64,000 nt of DNA, taken from assembly GCF_039523075.1 (NCBI RefSeq), contig NZ_BAAAEP010000005.1:1-64000 (forward strand), written 5' to 3'. The notes beneath the pieces were generated by a model. The model ran no database searches, was not told the DNA's origin, and saw nothing but the letters and a program-made list of their open reading frames with translations. Source of the DNA: Caenispirillum bisanense (GTDB lineage Bacteria; Pseudomonadota; Alphaproteobacteria; Rhodospirillales; Rhodospirillaceae). Made by a program: the position numbers and the translations under genes. Shown piece after piece: positions 52,701 to 59,713 of the stretch. Position 1 is the stretch's first letter, and each line of letters begins with the position of its first letter.

Positions 52701-53312
52701 AACGCCGCCTATGCCGCCCGCTTCAAGGGCCTGGTCGACCGCGCCGTGCAGGCGGAAAAGACCCGCACCCCCGGCCTGACCGGCTTTGCCGAGGCGGTGG
52801 CCAAGAGCGCCTTCAAGCTGATGGCCTACAAGGACGAGTACGAGGTCGCCCGCCTCTACACCGACGGCCGCTTCCACGCCGCCCTGAAGGACCAGTTCGA
52901 GGGCGAGTCGCTGAAGCTGACCTTCCACCTGGCGCCGCCGCTGCTCGGCAACCGCGACGAGTCCGGCCGCCTGCGCAAGACCACCTTCGGCCCGTGGATG
53001 ATGGGCGCCTTCCGCACCCTGGCGAAGCTGAAGGGCCTGCGCGGCTCGGCGCTGGACGTCTTCGGCTACACGGCGGAACGCAAGCTGCAGCGCCGCCTGA
53101 TCGGCGAGTTCGAGACGGTGGCGGCGGAACTGTGCGACGGCCTGCGCCCCGACACCCACGCCCTGGCGACCGAGATCGCCGCCCTGCCGCTGAAGATGCG
53201 CGGCTTCGGGCACGTGCTGGAGCGCAACGTGGAGGAACAGAAGGCCCGCGAGACGGAGCTTCTGAAGGCCTTCCGCCAGCCGCAGCAGGCGCCGCGGGCG
53301 GCCGCCGAGTAA
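49800..53312 (+). CDS. Indolepyruvate ferredoxin oxidoreductase, single-chain
   Basis: A 1170-residue fused enzyme that oxidatively decarboxylates aryl (indole) pyruvates to acyl-CoA with ferredoxin, using thiamine pyrophosphate. In order: an N-terminal pyrimidine-binding domain (GFISGYRGSPIGGLDKEL), a TPP-binding domain (CAGCPHNTST, GDGTYFHSG, NDAVAMTGGQP), an iron-sulfur segment (CEGCGDCGVQSNC, then SCLKGFCPSF), and a C-terminal gamma domain (ITGIGGTGVVTIGALLGMAG). This alpha/beta-gamma fusion is common in proteobacteria that break down aromatic or branched amino acids. GGGAGACACCGC precedes the ATG. Confidence 0.96.
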   Translation: MTFLANVTLDDKYTLSSGRIYITGIQALARLPMMQRERDQAAGLNTAGFISGYRGSPIGGLDKELWKAREHLKRHNIHFQPGVNEDLAATAVWGSQQVNLFPGAKYDGVFGMWYGKGPGVDRSGDVLRHANMAGTAKNGGVLLLAGDDHAAKSSTVAYQTEYAFMDFMMPVLAPANVQEIVDYGVLGWAMSRYSGCWVAFKALGEVLDSSASIAVDPHRIDVKIPTDFEMPAGGLHIRWPDAVLEQEHRLMKHKLYAALAFARANGLNRVVMDSPTPRLGIVTTGKSYLDVRQALHDLGIDERKAAEIGIRVYKVGMPWPLEREGVREFAQGLEEILVIEEKRALIENQLKEQLYNWREDVRPRVVGKFDENRTWILPSNGELTPARIARVIAERLAQFYTAPSIQQRLEWLEAKERSLETPVSPIKRVPYFCAGCPHNTSTKVPEGSRAVAGIGCHYMVTWMDRSTSTFTHMGGEGVPWIGQMPFTEEKHIFANLGDGTYFHSGILAVRASVAAKANITYKLLYNDAVAMTGGQPVDGTLTPWQITQQLAAEGVRRIVVVADDPNKYPIGTPWAEGVTFRHRDDLEAVQKELREVEGVTLLLYDQTCAAEKRRRRKRGKMHDPDKRVFVNELVCEGCGDCGVQSNCVAVQPVETEFGRKRTIDQSSCNKDFSCLKGFCPSFVTVEGAKVRKKTPEGVGKDAGGSDGFGPLPMPVLPAHDEPYGIVITGIGGTGVVTIGALLGMAGHLEGKGVSVLDQIGLAQKNGAVVTHVQIAESPSRLYASRIAAGNANLVLGCDMLTAGTFDVLGKTRAAFTRAVINDHETMTADFTGKPDIAFPRSQVRHALAEAVGAEAASFVDATRIATALMGDSIATNLFMVGYAWQKGLIPLTLESIEKAIELNGVAIKANLTALLWGRRYAVAPETVEAMVDRSADTAASSPLAHRRLSETFEEMVARRVEFLTGYQNAAYAARFKGLVDRAVQAEKTRTPGLTGFAEAVAKSAFKLMAYKDEYEVARLYTDGRFHAALKDQFEGESLKLTFHLAPPLLGNRDESGRLRKTTFGPWMMGAFRTLAKLKGLRGSALDVFGYTAERKLQRRLIGEFETVAAELCDGLRPDTHALATEIAALPLKMRGFGHVLERNVEEQKARETELLKAFRQPQQAPRAAAE

Positions 53313-53336
53313 GCTGCGCCGACGCACCGACGACTG

Positions 53337-53370
53337 CCACGGCCGGTACCCTCAGGGGTGCCGGCCGTGG
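53337..53370 (+). terminator. Strong hairpin after indolepyruvate oxidoreductase
   Basis: A 15-bp stem, CCACGGCCGGTACCC with GGGTGCCGGCCGTGG (one T-G pair), encloses the 4-nt loop TCAG. It begins 25 bp after the stop codon. It lacks a clear U-run (TCGTTCGG follows) but is very stable and likely ends the transcript. Confidence 0.65.
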
Positions 53371-53492
53371 TCGTTCGGAGGGCGGGGTTGCGGGCGGCGA
53401 TCCTGCCGCCCACCTGGAACGTATGGAAGGGGAGAGCATCGCACCGCACCCGGCCGCCGCACCGACGGCCGCCGCAGCAGGAGAGGCCGCCC

Positions 53493-54038
53493 ATGTCCGC
53501 CACCAGCCCCGCCGCCCTGCCCGGCGCCGATCCGCAGCAGACGCACCGCCGCCTGGCGCGCACGGCCGCCGTGCTCGGCTTCGCCGGGCTGATCCCGTTC
53601 TATGTCGGCGCGGCCGGGGTGTGGATGGCCCGCCACCCCTTCGACGTCATGGCCCACAAGGCGCAGATCACCTATGGCGCCGTCATCCTCGCCTTCCTCG
53701 GCGCCGTCCACTGGGGACTGGTGCTGCGCATGCCCTACGGCGTGCCGCGGCTGATGCTGGTGTGGGGGGTGGTGCCGCCGCTGGTCGGGTGGGCGGCGCT
53801 GGCCTTCAGCGCGCCGCTGTCGCACGCCATCATGATGCTCGGTTTCCTCGCCGCCTTCGCCGCCGATCACCGAGCGGCACTGTCGGGTTTGACGCCGCCG
53901 TGGTACGGTCGTCTGCGTCTGGTCCTGACCACCCTGGTGCTGCTGGCGCTGGCGCTGTCGGGGCTGCGGTTCATGGCCTATCCGCTGTTCGACGCCTTCC
54001 ATCTGGTGCCGGCGGCAAGCGAGGCCATCGCCATCTGA
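53493..54038 (+). CDS. DUF3429 family membrane protein
   Basis: A 181-residue protein with five hydrophobic helices. The family features of DUF3429 are seen: ARTAAVLGFAGLIPFYVGAA, ITYGAVILAFLGAVHWGLVL (the G-A-x-H-W-G motif) and RLVLTTLVLLALALSGL near the end. GGAGAGG lies 9 bp before ATG 53493. The function is unknown. It is followed 30 bp later by another small membrane protein and may share its transcript. Confidence 0.88.
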   Translation: MSATSPAALPGADPQQTHRRLARTAAVLGFAGLIPFYVGAAGVWMARHPFDVMAHKAQITYGAVILAFLGAVHWGLVLRMPYGVPRLMLVWGVVPPLVGWAALAFSAPLSHAIMMLGFLAAFAADHRAALSGLTPPWYGRLRLVLTTLVLLALALSGLRFMAYPLFDAFHLVPAASEAIAI

Positions 54039-54068
54039 CCACCGATAAAAACTGACAGCGGAGGAAGG

Positions 54069-54485
54069 ATGTTCACACCCAAATACGCCGGCAACCTGAC
54101 GCTCGCCGCGGTGTTCTTCGTGGCCATCGTCATCATCCAGCTGGTGCAGGGGGCCGCCACCGCCCTGCCCAGCGGCGTCGACAACCTGCTGACCCTGCTC
54201 GCCATCCTGTCGGCCGTCGGCATCGTCTACTTCGGCAGCGTCGCCGCCGTGCGCGGCCAGCCGGCCATCGACTGGTCCGACGAAACCGGCCAGCGGCTGC
54301 ATCCGGGGGTGAAGGCCGGGCTGCGGACCCTGGGCGTGGTCGGCGTCGGCCTGGGCGGCATCGCCTTCTACATCGCCATCTACCTCTTCCAGTGGCCGCT
54401 GATCATCGTGCCGATGGTGTTGCTGGCGGTGATTGGCCTGGCCGTCATCGTGTATCTGACCGCCGGCAAGCACGTCAGCACCTGA
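54069..54485 (+). CDS. Uncharacterised four-helix membrane protein (paralogue 1)
   Basis: A 138-residue protein with four hydrophobic helices. Distinctive points are the start MFTPKYAGNLTL, a loop IDWSDETGQRLHPGVKA, and the end YLTAGKHVST. The gene at 54729 shares this whole layout, so the two are diverged paralogues. GGAGGAAGG precedes the ATG. No known domain recognised. The conserved loop between helices 2 and 3 with W-[ST]-D-x-T-G-x-R-L-H-P looks like a functional site. Confidence 0.75.
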   Translation: MFTPKYAGNLTLAAVFFVAIVIIQLVQGAATALPSGVDNLLTLLAILSAVGIVYFGSVAAVRGQPAIDWSDETGQRLHPGVKAGLRTLGVVGVGLGGIAFYIAIYLFQWPLIIVPMVLLAVIGLAVIVYLTAGKHVST

Positions 54486-54523
54486 CCCTTCATTCACCCA
54501 CTTCTTTTGCGGACTTGTGGCAG

Positions 54524-54556
54524 AAGGGGCAATTGCTTGCAGCGATTGCCCCTTTT
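54524..54556 (+). terminator. Intrinsic terminator between paralogues
   Basis: A 10-bp perfect stem AAGGGGCAAT/ATTGCCCCTT (54524-54533 and 54545-54554) has an 11-nt loop and runs into TTTT. It lies 38 bp after the stop of the first paralogue and separates the two genes transcriptionally. Confidence 0.85.
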
Positions 54557-54728
54557 CCATTTGTGGAATAGCAGAGTCTTGTTGTCGATTATGCCGCACC
54601 CATGCTATGGGCACCCCGCGCAACGGCGGTGCAGCATGGGCGTCCCTCCTCCCCTCCCCCGGGGATTTCGCCCGCATCGTCCGCCCTGCGCCCGACCGTG
54701 ATTGCTCGACGCAGAGGACCGCTTCCCG

Positions 54729-55139
54729 ATGTTCACCGCACGTTATGCCGGCAACTGGGTCATGAGCCTGACCTTCGTCGTTGCCGCTGCAGCCACCTGG
54801 GGCCTGCCGCAGCTGATCGGCGCCGGCGATGCCACCGTCTTCCTCGGCCAGCTGGTCGCCGCCATGGCCCTGGCTGGCGTGGTGGTGCTGGCGCTCAATG
54901 CCGTTCTCGGCAAGCCGCCGCTGTTCGACTGGACCGACCACACCGGCACCCGCCTGCACCCGCGCGCCGTCACCGCCTTCAAGGGCCTCGGCATGCTGGC
55001 CCTGTGCCTGGCGTTCCTGCTCGGCCACGTCTCCATCTTCGTGTTCGGCCTGTACGGCATCCTCTACTTCGGCCTGTTCATGGTGGTGGTGCTGATGAGC
55101 TGGATCATCTACATCACCGCCTGCAAGCACATCGTCTGA
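54729..55139 (+). CDS. Uncharacterised four-helix membrane protein (paralogue 2)
   Basis: A 136-residue protein with four hydrophobic helices, paralogous to the gene at 54069: the start MFTARYAGNWVM, loop FDWTDHTGTRLHPRAVTAF and end YITACKHIV correspond position by position. The frame is open upstream to 54702, but ATG 54729 matches the paralogue start. It is bounded by terminators on both sides, so it is its own transcription unit. No function is known. Confidence 0.75.
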   Translation: MFTARYAGNWVMSLTFVVAAAATWGLPQLIGAGDATVFLGQLVAAMALAGVVVLALNAVLGKPPLFDWTDHTGTRLHPRAVTAFKGLGMLALCLAFLLGHVSIFVFGLYGILYFGLFMVVVLMSWIIYITACKHIV

Positions 55140-55175
55140 CGGCCGCCGCCGCCGCGGCGCGTCATCAGCCGGACG

Positions 55176-55202
55176 AAGGGGCGGAGCATCCGCCCCTTTT
55201 TC
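55176..55202 (+). terminator. Intrinsic terminator
   Basis: A 10-bp perfect stem AAGGGGCGGA/TCCGCCCCTT with a 3-nt loop (GCA) is followed by a T-run (TTTTTCTTTT). It lies 36 bp after the stop of the second paralogue, directly upstream of the hsp20 promoter. Confidence 0.92.
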
Positions 55203-55204
55203 TT

Positions 55205-55233
55205 TTGCGGCCTTGGGCCGGCAGGCGTATAAT
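55205..55233 (+). promoter_or_regulatory. Probable sigma-70 promoter of hsp20
   Basis: TTGCGG (55205-55210), a 17-bp spacer and a perfect TATAAT (55228-55233) form a good housekeeping promoter. It would give a 5' leader of about 145 nt before the hsp20 start. No clear sigma-32 site (CTTGAA-CCCCAT) was found, so heat control probably acts on translation. Confidence 0.65.
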
Positions 55234-55360
55234 TCTTCCTTGACGGTGGATGTGGTTCCACCGCCGGCTGCCGCCAGGACGCGGCAGCGGTTCACTTCGG
55301 GGACGGGTAGATGCGGCGTATCGACGCCTCCCAGTCCGGAAGGCTCCGACGCCGGTAATC

Positions 55361-55385
55361 CGCCTCCCACAGCGATGGGAGGACG
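55361..55385 (+). promoter_or_regulatory. Candidate RNA thermometer sequestering the hsp20 ribosome-binding site
   Basis: The leader ends in CGCCTCCCA, a CAGCGA loop, then TGGGAGG, a single bulged A and CG, immediately before GCC-ATG. The Shine-Dalgarno sequence GGGAGG is fully paired in a stem of 7 bp plus 2 bp beyond the bulge. This is the geometry of the last hairpin of ROSE-type thermometers found before small heat-shock genes in alphaproteobacteria. Upstream leader segments can also form hairpins. Confidence 0.6.
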
Positions 55386-55387
55386 CC

Positions 55388-55951
55388 ATGCTCGACCTGA
55401 GAAGCTTGGTTCCGTGGGCGGGACGCCATGCGGCGCCTGTCGCGCGGGATGCCGACCCTGTCACCGCCATGCGGCGGGACATGGAGCGGCTGTTTGAGGA
55501 GACCTTCGGCCGGATGACGGCCGGCACCGCCACCACCATGGTCGTGCCGCGCATGGACGTCCAGGAAACCCCCACGCACCTGATGGTGACGATGGAACTG
55601 CCGGGGGTCGCCGAGAACGACGTCACCATCGAAGTCGCTGGTGACCTGCTGACGATCAAGGGCGAAAAGAAGGAGGAACATGAGACCAGTGATGAGGGCC
55701 GTCACCTCGTCGAGCGGTCTTATGGCGGCTTTGCCCGCACCGTCCGCCTGCCGTATGTGACCAAGGCCGCCGAGGCCGAAGCCACGTTCGACAAGGGCGT
55801 GCTGACGATCCGCCTGCCGAAGCCCGCCGAGGCACAGGCTGAGCCCACCCGTATCGCTATCAAGGCGGCGGCGCCGTCGCAGGCGACCGAGCCTGTGGCG
55901 CCCATGTCGGCCGATGCCGTTGCGCAGGATGCGCCGGAGAAGGCCGCCTGA
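55388..55951 (+). CDS. Hsp20/alpha-crystallin small heat-shock protein
   Basis: A 187-residue holdase chaperone. The N-terminal arm (DPVTAMRRDMERLFEETFGR) is followed by the alpha-crystallin domain (about residues 52-145): PRMDVQETPTHLMVTMELPG, ERSYGGFARTVRLPYV and FDKGVLTIRLPKP. The I-x-I-like tail motif (RIAIKA) is used in oligomerisation. An alanine-rich extension ends the protein. Its start region is probably under temperature-sensitive translational control by the hairpin at 55361-55385. Confidence 0.94.
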   Translation: MLDLRSLVPWAGRHAAPVARDADPVTAMRRDMERLFEETFGRMTAGTATTMVVPRMDVQETPTHLMVTMELPGVAENDVTIEVAGDLLTIKGEKKEEHETSDEGRHLVERSYGGFARTVRLPYVTKAAEAEATFDKGVLTIRLPKPAEAQAEPTRIAIKAAAPSQATEPVAPMSADAVAQDAPEKAA

Positions 55952-55993
55952 CACCGCCCGCCTGTTGACATCGTGAACGCTGCACCGGACGGC

Positions 55994-56013
55994 GCGGGCC
56001 CTGATCGGCCCGC
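55994..56013 (+). terminator. Hairpin after hsp20
   Basis: A 7-bp perfect stem GCGGGCC/GGCCCGC with a 6-nt loop starts 43 bp after the stop codon and is followed by CCCGCCTCTTTCC. It is probably a terminator, although the U-tract is weak. Confidence 0.5.
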
Positions 56014-56166
56014 CCCGCCTCTTTCCGCTGCATTGACAACAGCTTCTTCTCCGCCGATATCAGGGTCATCGGTGGCCGTTCCGGCACCGTGGCGTGCCGG
56101 CCCCGCCACAGGGGAGGCGACGCCTTGTTCCTGACCGGGTATCGCTTCATGCGGAGGATACTTGCG

Positions 56167-56754
56167 ATGACCGCACCCGACGTCCCCTCGCCCGCCGCCG
56201 CGGCTCCGGCCGCCGCCGCCGTCCGCGCAGCCGGCCCCGTCCACCCGCCCGTCCAGGCGGTGGAGGCCCTCATCGACACCATGGTCGGCAAGGCCGCCCA
56301 GCACGGCGCCAGCAGCGCCGACGTGGCCCACGGCATTGTCGCCGCCCTCGCCTCCTTGCGCGAAACCTTCGCCACCCAGGGCGGCTATGCCGCCATGCGC
56401 TCCTTCGACGATGCCCTGCGCACCCACCTGCTCGCCCACGGGCTGGAGCAGCGGCGCAGCCTTGGCCGCGAGCCGGCGCGCATCCGCACCCTGCCGGCCG
56501 CCGGTGCGCACGCCGCCCGCGCCGCCGCCATCCTGCGCGATGCCGTCACCACCGGCCTGCTGCTGAACATCTGGGGACCGGGCAACCTGCTGCTGCAGGT
56601 GGCCGCCGGGCGCCTGCTGGTGCGGCTGGTGGAGCGCCTGGACGGCGCCCTGCCGGCGTGGGAGGCGCTGGAGGAATGGCTGGCGGTGGATGCCGACCGT
56701 GCGCTGGTCGCCGAACCCGGCCCCGGCCCGTTTCCCGCCGGCCGCCTGCAATAA
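56167..56754 (+). CDS. Uncharacterised helical protein
   Basis: A 195-residue protein of unknown function. An Ala/Pro-rich N-terminus is followed by amphipathic helices (VEALIDTMVGKAAQHGASSA, HGIVAALASLRETFATQGGY) and a hydrophobic stretch around TGLLLNIWGPGNLLLQVAAG that is too polar for a certain membrane helix. ATG 56167 is chosen because GGAGGAT lies 8 bp before it; an in-frame ATG at 56149 is the alternative. It precedes two further genes on the same strand. No motif was recognised. Confidence 0.55.
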   Translation: MTAPDVPSPAAAAPAAAAVRAAGPVHPPVQAVEALIDTMVGKAAQHGASSADVAHGIVAALASLRETFATQGGYAAMRSFDDALRTHLLAHGLEQRRSLGREPARIRTLPAAGAHAARAAAILRDAVTTGLLLNIWGPGNLLLQVAAGRLLVRLVERLDGALPAWEALEEWLAVDADRALVAEPGPGPFPAGRLQ

Positions 56755-56843
56755 GCGTTGAACGCCCCGCTGGCGGCCCCAGATTCCAGGAAGGCGGAGG
56801 CCTCTCCGGTTCCCCGCCGCCCTGCCACAGAAGGAACGCTCCC

Positions 56844-57281
56844 ATGGCCCACGATCGCGGCCCGTTCTTCCGCTCCGAACGCGGCGACGACGGCGGCGAC
56901 GACCGCCCGCGCCGCTGGTCGCGCCGGCCGCCGCAGGATGACGACGGCCGCATCGACCTGTCGGACCCGGTCGCCCGCGACCGCCACAACCGGCGCGCCC
57001 TGCTGGGGGCGGGGCTTGGCATCGCCATCGCCTTCCTCATCGCCTCCATCATGCCGCAGCCGCTGGTGATGGCGGCGTTCCGCGAGATCCTGTTCTTCGG
57101 CTCCATGGGCGTCGGGCTGATCTCGGCCTTCCGGCGCGAGCCGATCCTGGCGGCGCCGGTGTTCACCGGCTGGGACCGGGCCGCCATCATGATGCTGGTG
57201 GCGCAGATTTCCGGCGCCTTCATCGACCACGAGGCGGTCGAGGCCTATCTGCAGCAGGTGCAGGACACCGGCCGCTTCTGA
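56844..57281 (+). CDS. Uncharacterised membrane protein with charged N-terminus
   Basis: A 145-residue protein. The first ~50 residues are strongly charged (Asp/Arg-rich, probably disordered and cytoplasmic). Two hydrophobic segments follow (ALLGAGLGIAIAFLIASIMP and FREILFFGSMGVGLISAF), and possibly a third (AAIMMLVAQISGAFI). The C-terminus is hydrophilic. No known domain. It lies 48 bp upstream of an M48 protease gene and may be its operon partner. Confidence 0.6.
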   Translation: MAHDRGPFFRSERGDDGGDDRPRRWSRRPPQDDDGRIDLSDPVARDRHNRRALLGAGLGIAIAFLIASIMPQPLVMAAFREILFFGSMGVGLISAFRREPILAAPVFTGWDRAAIMMLVAQISGAFIDHEAVEAYLQQVQDTGRF

Positions 57282-57329
57282 CCCGACCCGCCTGACCGCT
57301 CCCCGGCGGAAGCAAGGGAGGCCGCCGCC

Positions 57330-58175
57330 ATGGCCTGGATGCGCGCCCTGACGCACGGTGATGCGCTGCTGTCGCTGGCCGGCATGATCGCCGTGCTGGC
57401 GCTGACCGGCTGGCTGATCGCCGGGCCGGACGGGCTGCTGGTGACCCTGGCGGTGGCGGTGGCGACGGTGGCCATGGCGGCGACGGTGCCGCCGGCCGTC
57501 GCCATGCGGCTCATTGGCGCCCGGCCGGTGCATCCGCAGCAGGCGCCCGGCCTCTACACCCTGCTGGTGGAGCTGTCCGACGCCGCCGGACTGGCAGCGC
57601 CGCCGGTGCTGTATCGCCTGCCCGGCGGCAGCGTCACCGCGCTGTCGGTGGGCGACTGCCGCCGCGCCGCCATCGCCCTGTCCGACGGCATGACCATGGT
57701 GATGGACCGGCGCGAGCTGCGCGGCGTGCTCGCCCATGAAGTGGCGCACGTGGCGGCGGCCGACACCGCGCTGATGACCCTGGCGGCGGTGCTCGGCCGG
57801 GTGGTTCACACGCTCGCCTTCTTCGGGGTGATGGCCGCCATCCTGGTGGTGCTGTTCACCGCCGCGCCGGTGCCGCCGTGGCTGGTGCTGGCCATCGCCG
57901 CCGCACCCTGGGCGGCCACCCTGCTCCACCTGTCGCTGTCGCGGCGGCGGGAGTTTGCCGCCGATGCCGAAGCCGCGCGCCTCACCGGCGACCCGCAGGG
58001 GCTCGCCCTCGCCCTGGTGAAGCTGGAGACCCTGCCGCGCGGCGGGCTCGCCCGTCTGCTGCGGCCGGCGGGGCGGTCGGCCGGCGGCTGGCTGCGCACC
58101 CATCCGCCCACCCGCGCCCGCATCGAGCGGCTGGTCGGGCCCATCGCCGACCGGGTGCGGCCCCTATACCCCTAA
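57330..58175 (+). CDS. M48-family membrane metalloprotease (HtpX-like)
   Basis: A 281-residue zinc protease with two N-terminal membrane helices (about residues 12-30 and 36-58), the HExxH motif in GVLAHEVAHVAAADT (about residue 137), two more hydrophobic segments (about 150-200), and the third zinc ligand in RRREFAADAEAARL (glutamate of the EFxAD motif). The final THPPTRARIERLVG is the conserved M48 tail (HP-x-x-x-R-I-x-x-L). HtpX-type proteases degrade misfolded membrane proteins. The neighbouring hsp20 is consistent with a stress role. Confidence 0.92.
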   Translation: MAWMRALTHGDALLSLAGMIAVLALTGWLIAGPDGLLVTLAVAVATVAMAATVPPAVAMRLIGARPVHPQQAPGLYTLLVELSDAAGLAAPPVLYRLPGGSVTALSVGDCRRAAIALSDGMTMVMDRRELRGVLAHEVAHVAAADTALMTLAAVLGRVVHTLAFFGVMAAILVVLFTAAPVPPWLVLAIAAAPWAATLLHLSLSRRREFAADAEAARLTGDPQGLALALVKLETLPRGGLARLLRPAGRSAGGWLRTHPPTRARIERLVGPIADRVRPLYP

Positions 58176-58294
58176 TCCCTGCCCATATTTGCGGCAGTGC
58201 AAAAGACTGCCCGCGCCGGCAGCAATCCCTCTTTCCCGACCGCCCTTCTGCGCTACACTGGCGGCACAGAGGACACGGAAGGAGCACCGCCGCC

Positions 58295-59713
58295 ATGGCC
58301 TTCGCCCAGTCCATCGGCCATACCACCTACCGCTTCGCCGACCTGCGGCAGCTGCTCGCCAAGGCGACGCCGCGCCGTTCCGGCGACGAGCTGGCCGGGG
58401 TGGCGGCGGCCAGCGAGGCGGAGCGGGTGGCGGCCCGGCTGGCGCTCGCCGACCTGCCGCTCACCCGCCTGCTGACCGAGCCGGTGGTGCCCTATGAACA
58501 GGACTCCGTCACCCGCCTGATCTGCGACGGCCACGATGCCGTCGCCTTCGCGCCGCTGGCGGCCCTGACGGTGGGCGAGTTCCGCGACTGGCTGCTGTCC
58601 GACGCCGCCGACGAGGCGGCGCTGCGGGCGGTTGCGCCCGGCCTGACGCCGGAGATGGCGGCGGCGGTCAGCAAGATCATGCGCAACCAGGATCTGGTGG
58701 CGGTGGCGCGCAAGTGCCGGGTGGTCACCGCCTTCCGCACCACCATCGGCCTGCCCGGCCGGCTGGCGGTGCGGCTGCAGCCCAACCACCCGACCGACGA
58801 TGCCGAGGGCATCGCCGCCTCCATCCTCGACGGGCTGATGTATGGCTGCGGCGATGCGGTCATCGGCATCAACCCGGCCACCGACAGCCCCGCCGCCATG
58901 GTGCGCCTGCTGCGGCTGATCGACGACATCCGCCAGCGCTACGACATCCCCACCCAATCCTGCGTGCTGGCCCATGTGACCACCGCCATGGAGGTGATGG
59001 CCGCCGGGGCGCCGGTGGACCTGGTGTTCCAGTCCATCGCCGGGACGGAGAAGGCCAACGACAGCTTCGGCATCACCCTGCCCATGCTGGGCGAGGCGCG
59101 CGAGCAGGCGCTGGCGCTCGGGCGCGGCACCGTCGGCGACAACGTGATGTACTTCGAAACCGGCCAGGGCAGCGCCCTTTCCGCCGATGCCCACTGGGGC
59201 TGCGACCAGCAGACCATTGAGGCGCGCGCCTATGCCGTCGCCCGCGCCTTCAAGCCGCTGCTGACCAACACCGTGGTCGGCTTCATCGGGCCGGAATACC
59301 TCTACGACGGCAAGCAGATCATCCGCGCCGGGCTGGAAGACCACTTCTGCGCCAAGCTGCTGGGCGTGCCCATGGGGGTGGACGTCTGCTACACCAACCA
59401 CTGCGAGGCCGATCAGGACGACATGGACGTGCTGCTGACCCTGCTGGGGGCTGCGGGTGTCAACTTCGTCATGGGGGTGCCGGGGGCCGACGACATCATG
59501 CTGAACTACCAGAGCACCAGCTTCCACGATGCGCTCTACGTCCGCTCCACCCTCGGCCTGCGGCCAGCGCCGGAGTTCGAGGCCTGGCTGCACCGCATGG
59601 AAATCGCCGACCGCCTCGGCCGCGTGCGCCCGGCCCTGACGGCGGCGCAACGGCTGCTGCCGGCCACGGCGACGGCGGATGCGGCGGGCGACCGCGGGGA
59701 GGACGTGGCATGA
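58295..59713 (+). CDS. eutB: Ethanolamine ammonia-lyase large subunit
   Basis: A 472-residue subunit that, with EutC and adenosylcobalamin, converts ethanolamine to acetaldehyde and ammonia. The TIM-barrel sequence is well conserved: LQPNHPTDDAEGIAASILDG, YGCGDAVIGINPATDSPAAM, FQSIAGTEKANDSFGI, FETGQGSALSADAHWGCDQQ and TNHCEADQDDMD. The start at 58295 follows GGAAGGAGC. A C-terminal alanine-rich extension of about 25 residues is present. The gene overlaps eutC by ATGA. No microcompartment genes and no eutA reactivase are nearby. Confidence 0.97.
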   Translation: MAFAQSIGHTTYRFADLRQLLAKATPRRSGDELAGVAAASEAERVAARLALADLPLTRLLTEPVVPYEQDSVTRLICDGHDAVAFAPLAALTVGEFRDWLLSDAADEAALRAVAPGLTPEMAAAVSKIMRNQDLVAVARKCRVVTAFRTTIGLPGRLAVRLQPNHPTDDAEGIAASILDGLMYGCGDAVIGINPATDSPAAMVRLLRLIDDIRQRYDIPTQSCVLAHVTTAMEVMAAGAPVDLVFQSIAGTEKANDSFGITLPMLGEAREQALALGRGTVGDNVMYFETGQGSALSADAHWGCDQQTIEARAYAVARAFKPLLTNTVVGFIGPEYLYDGKQIIRAGLEDHFCAKLLGVPMGVDVCYTNHCEADQDDMDVLLTLLGAAGVNFVMGVPGADDIMLNYQSTSFHDALYVRSTLGLRPAPEFEAWLHRMEIADRLGRVRPALTAAQRLLPATATADAAGDRGEDVA

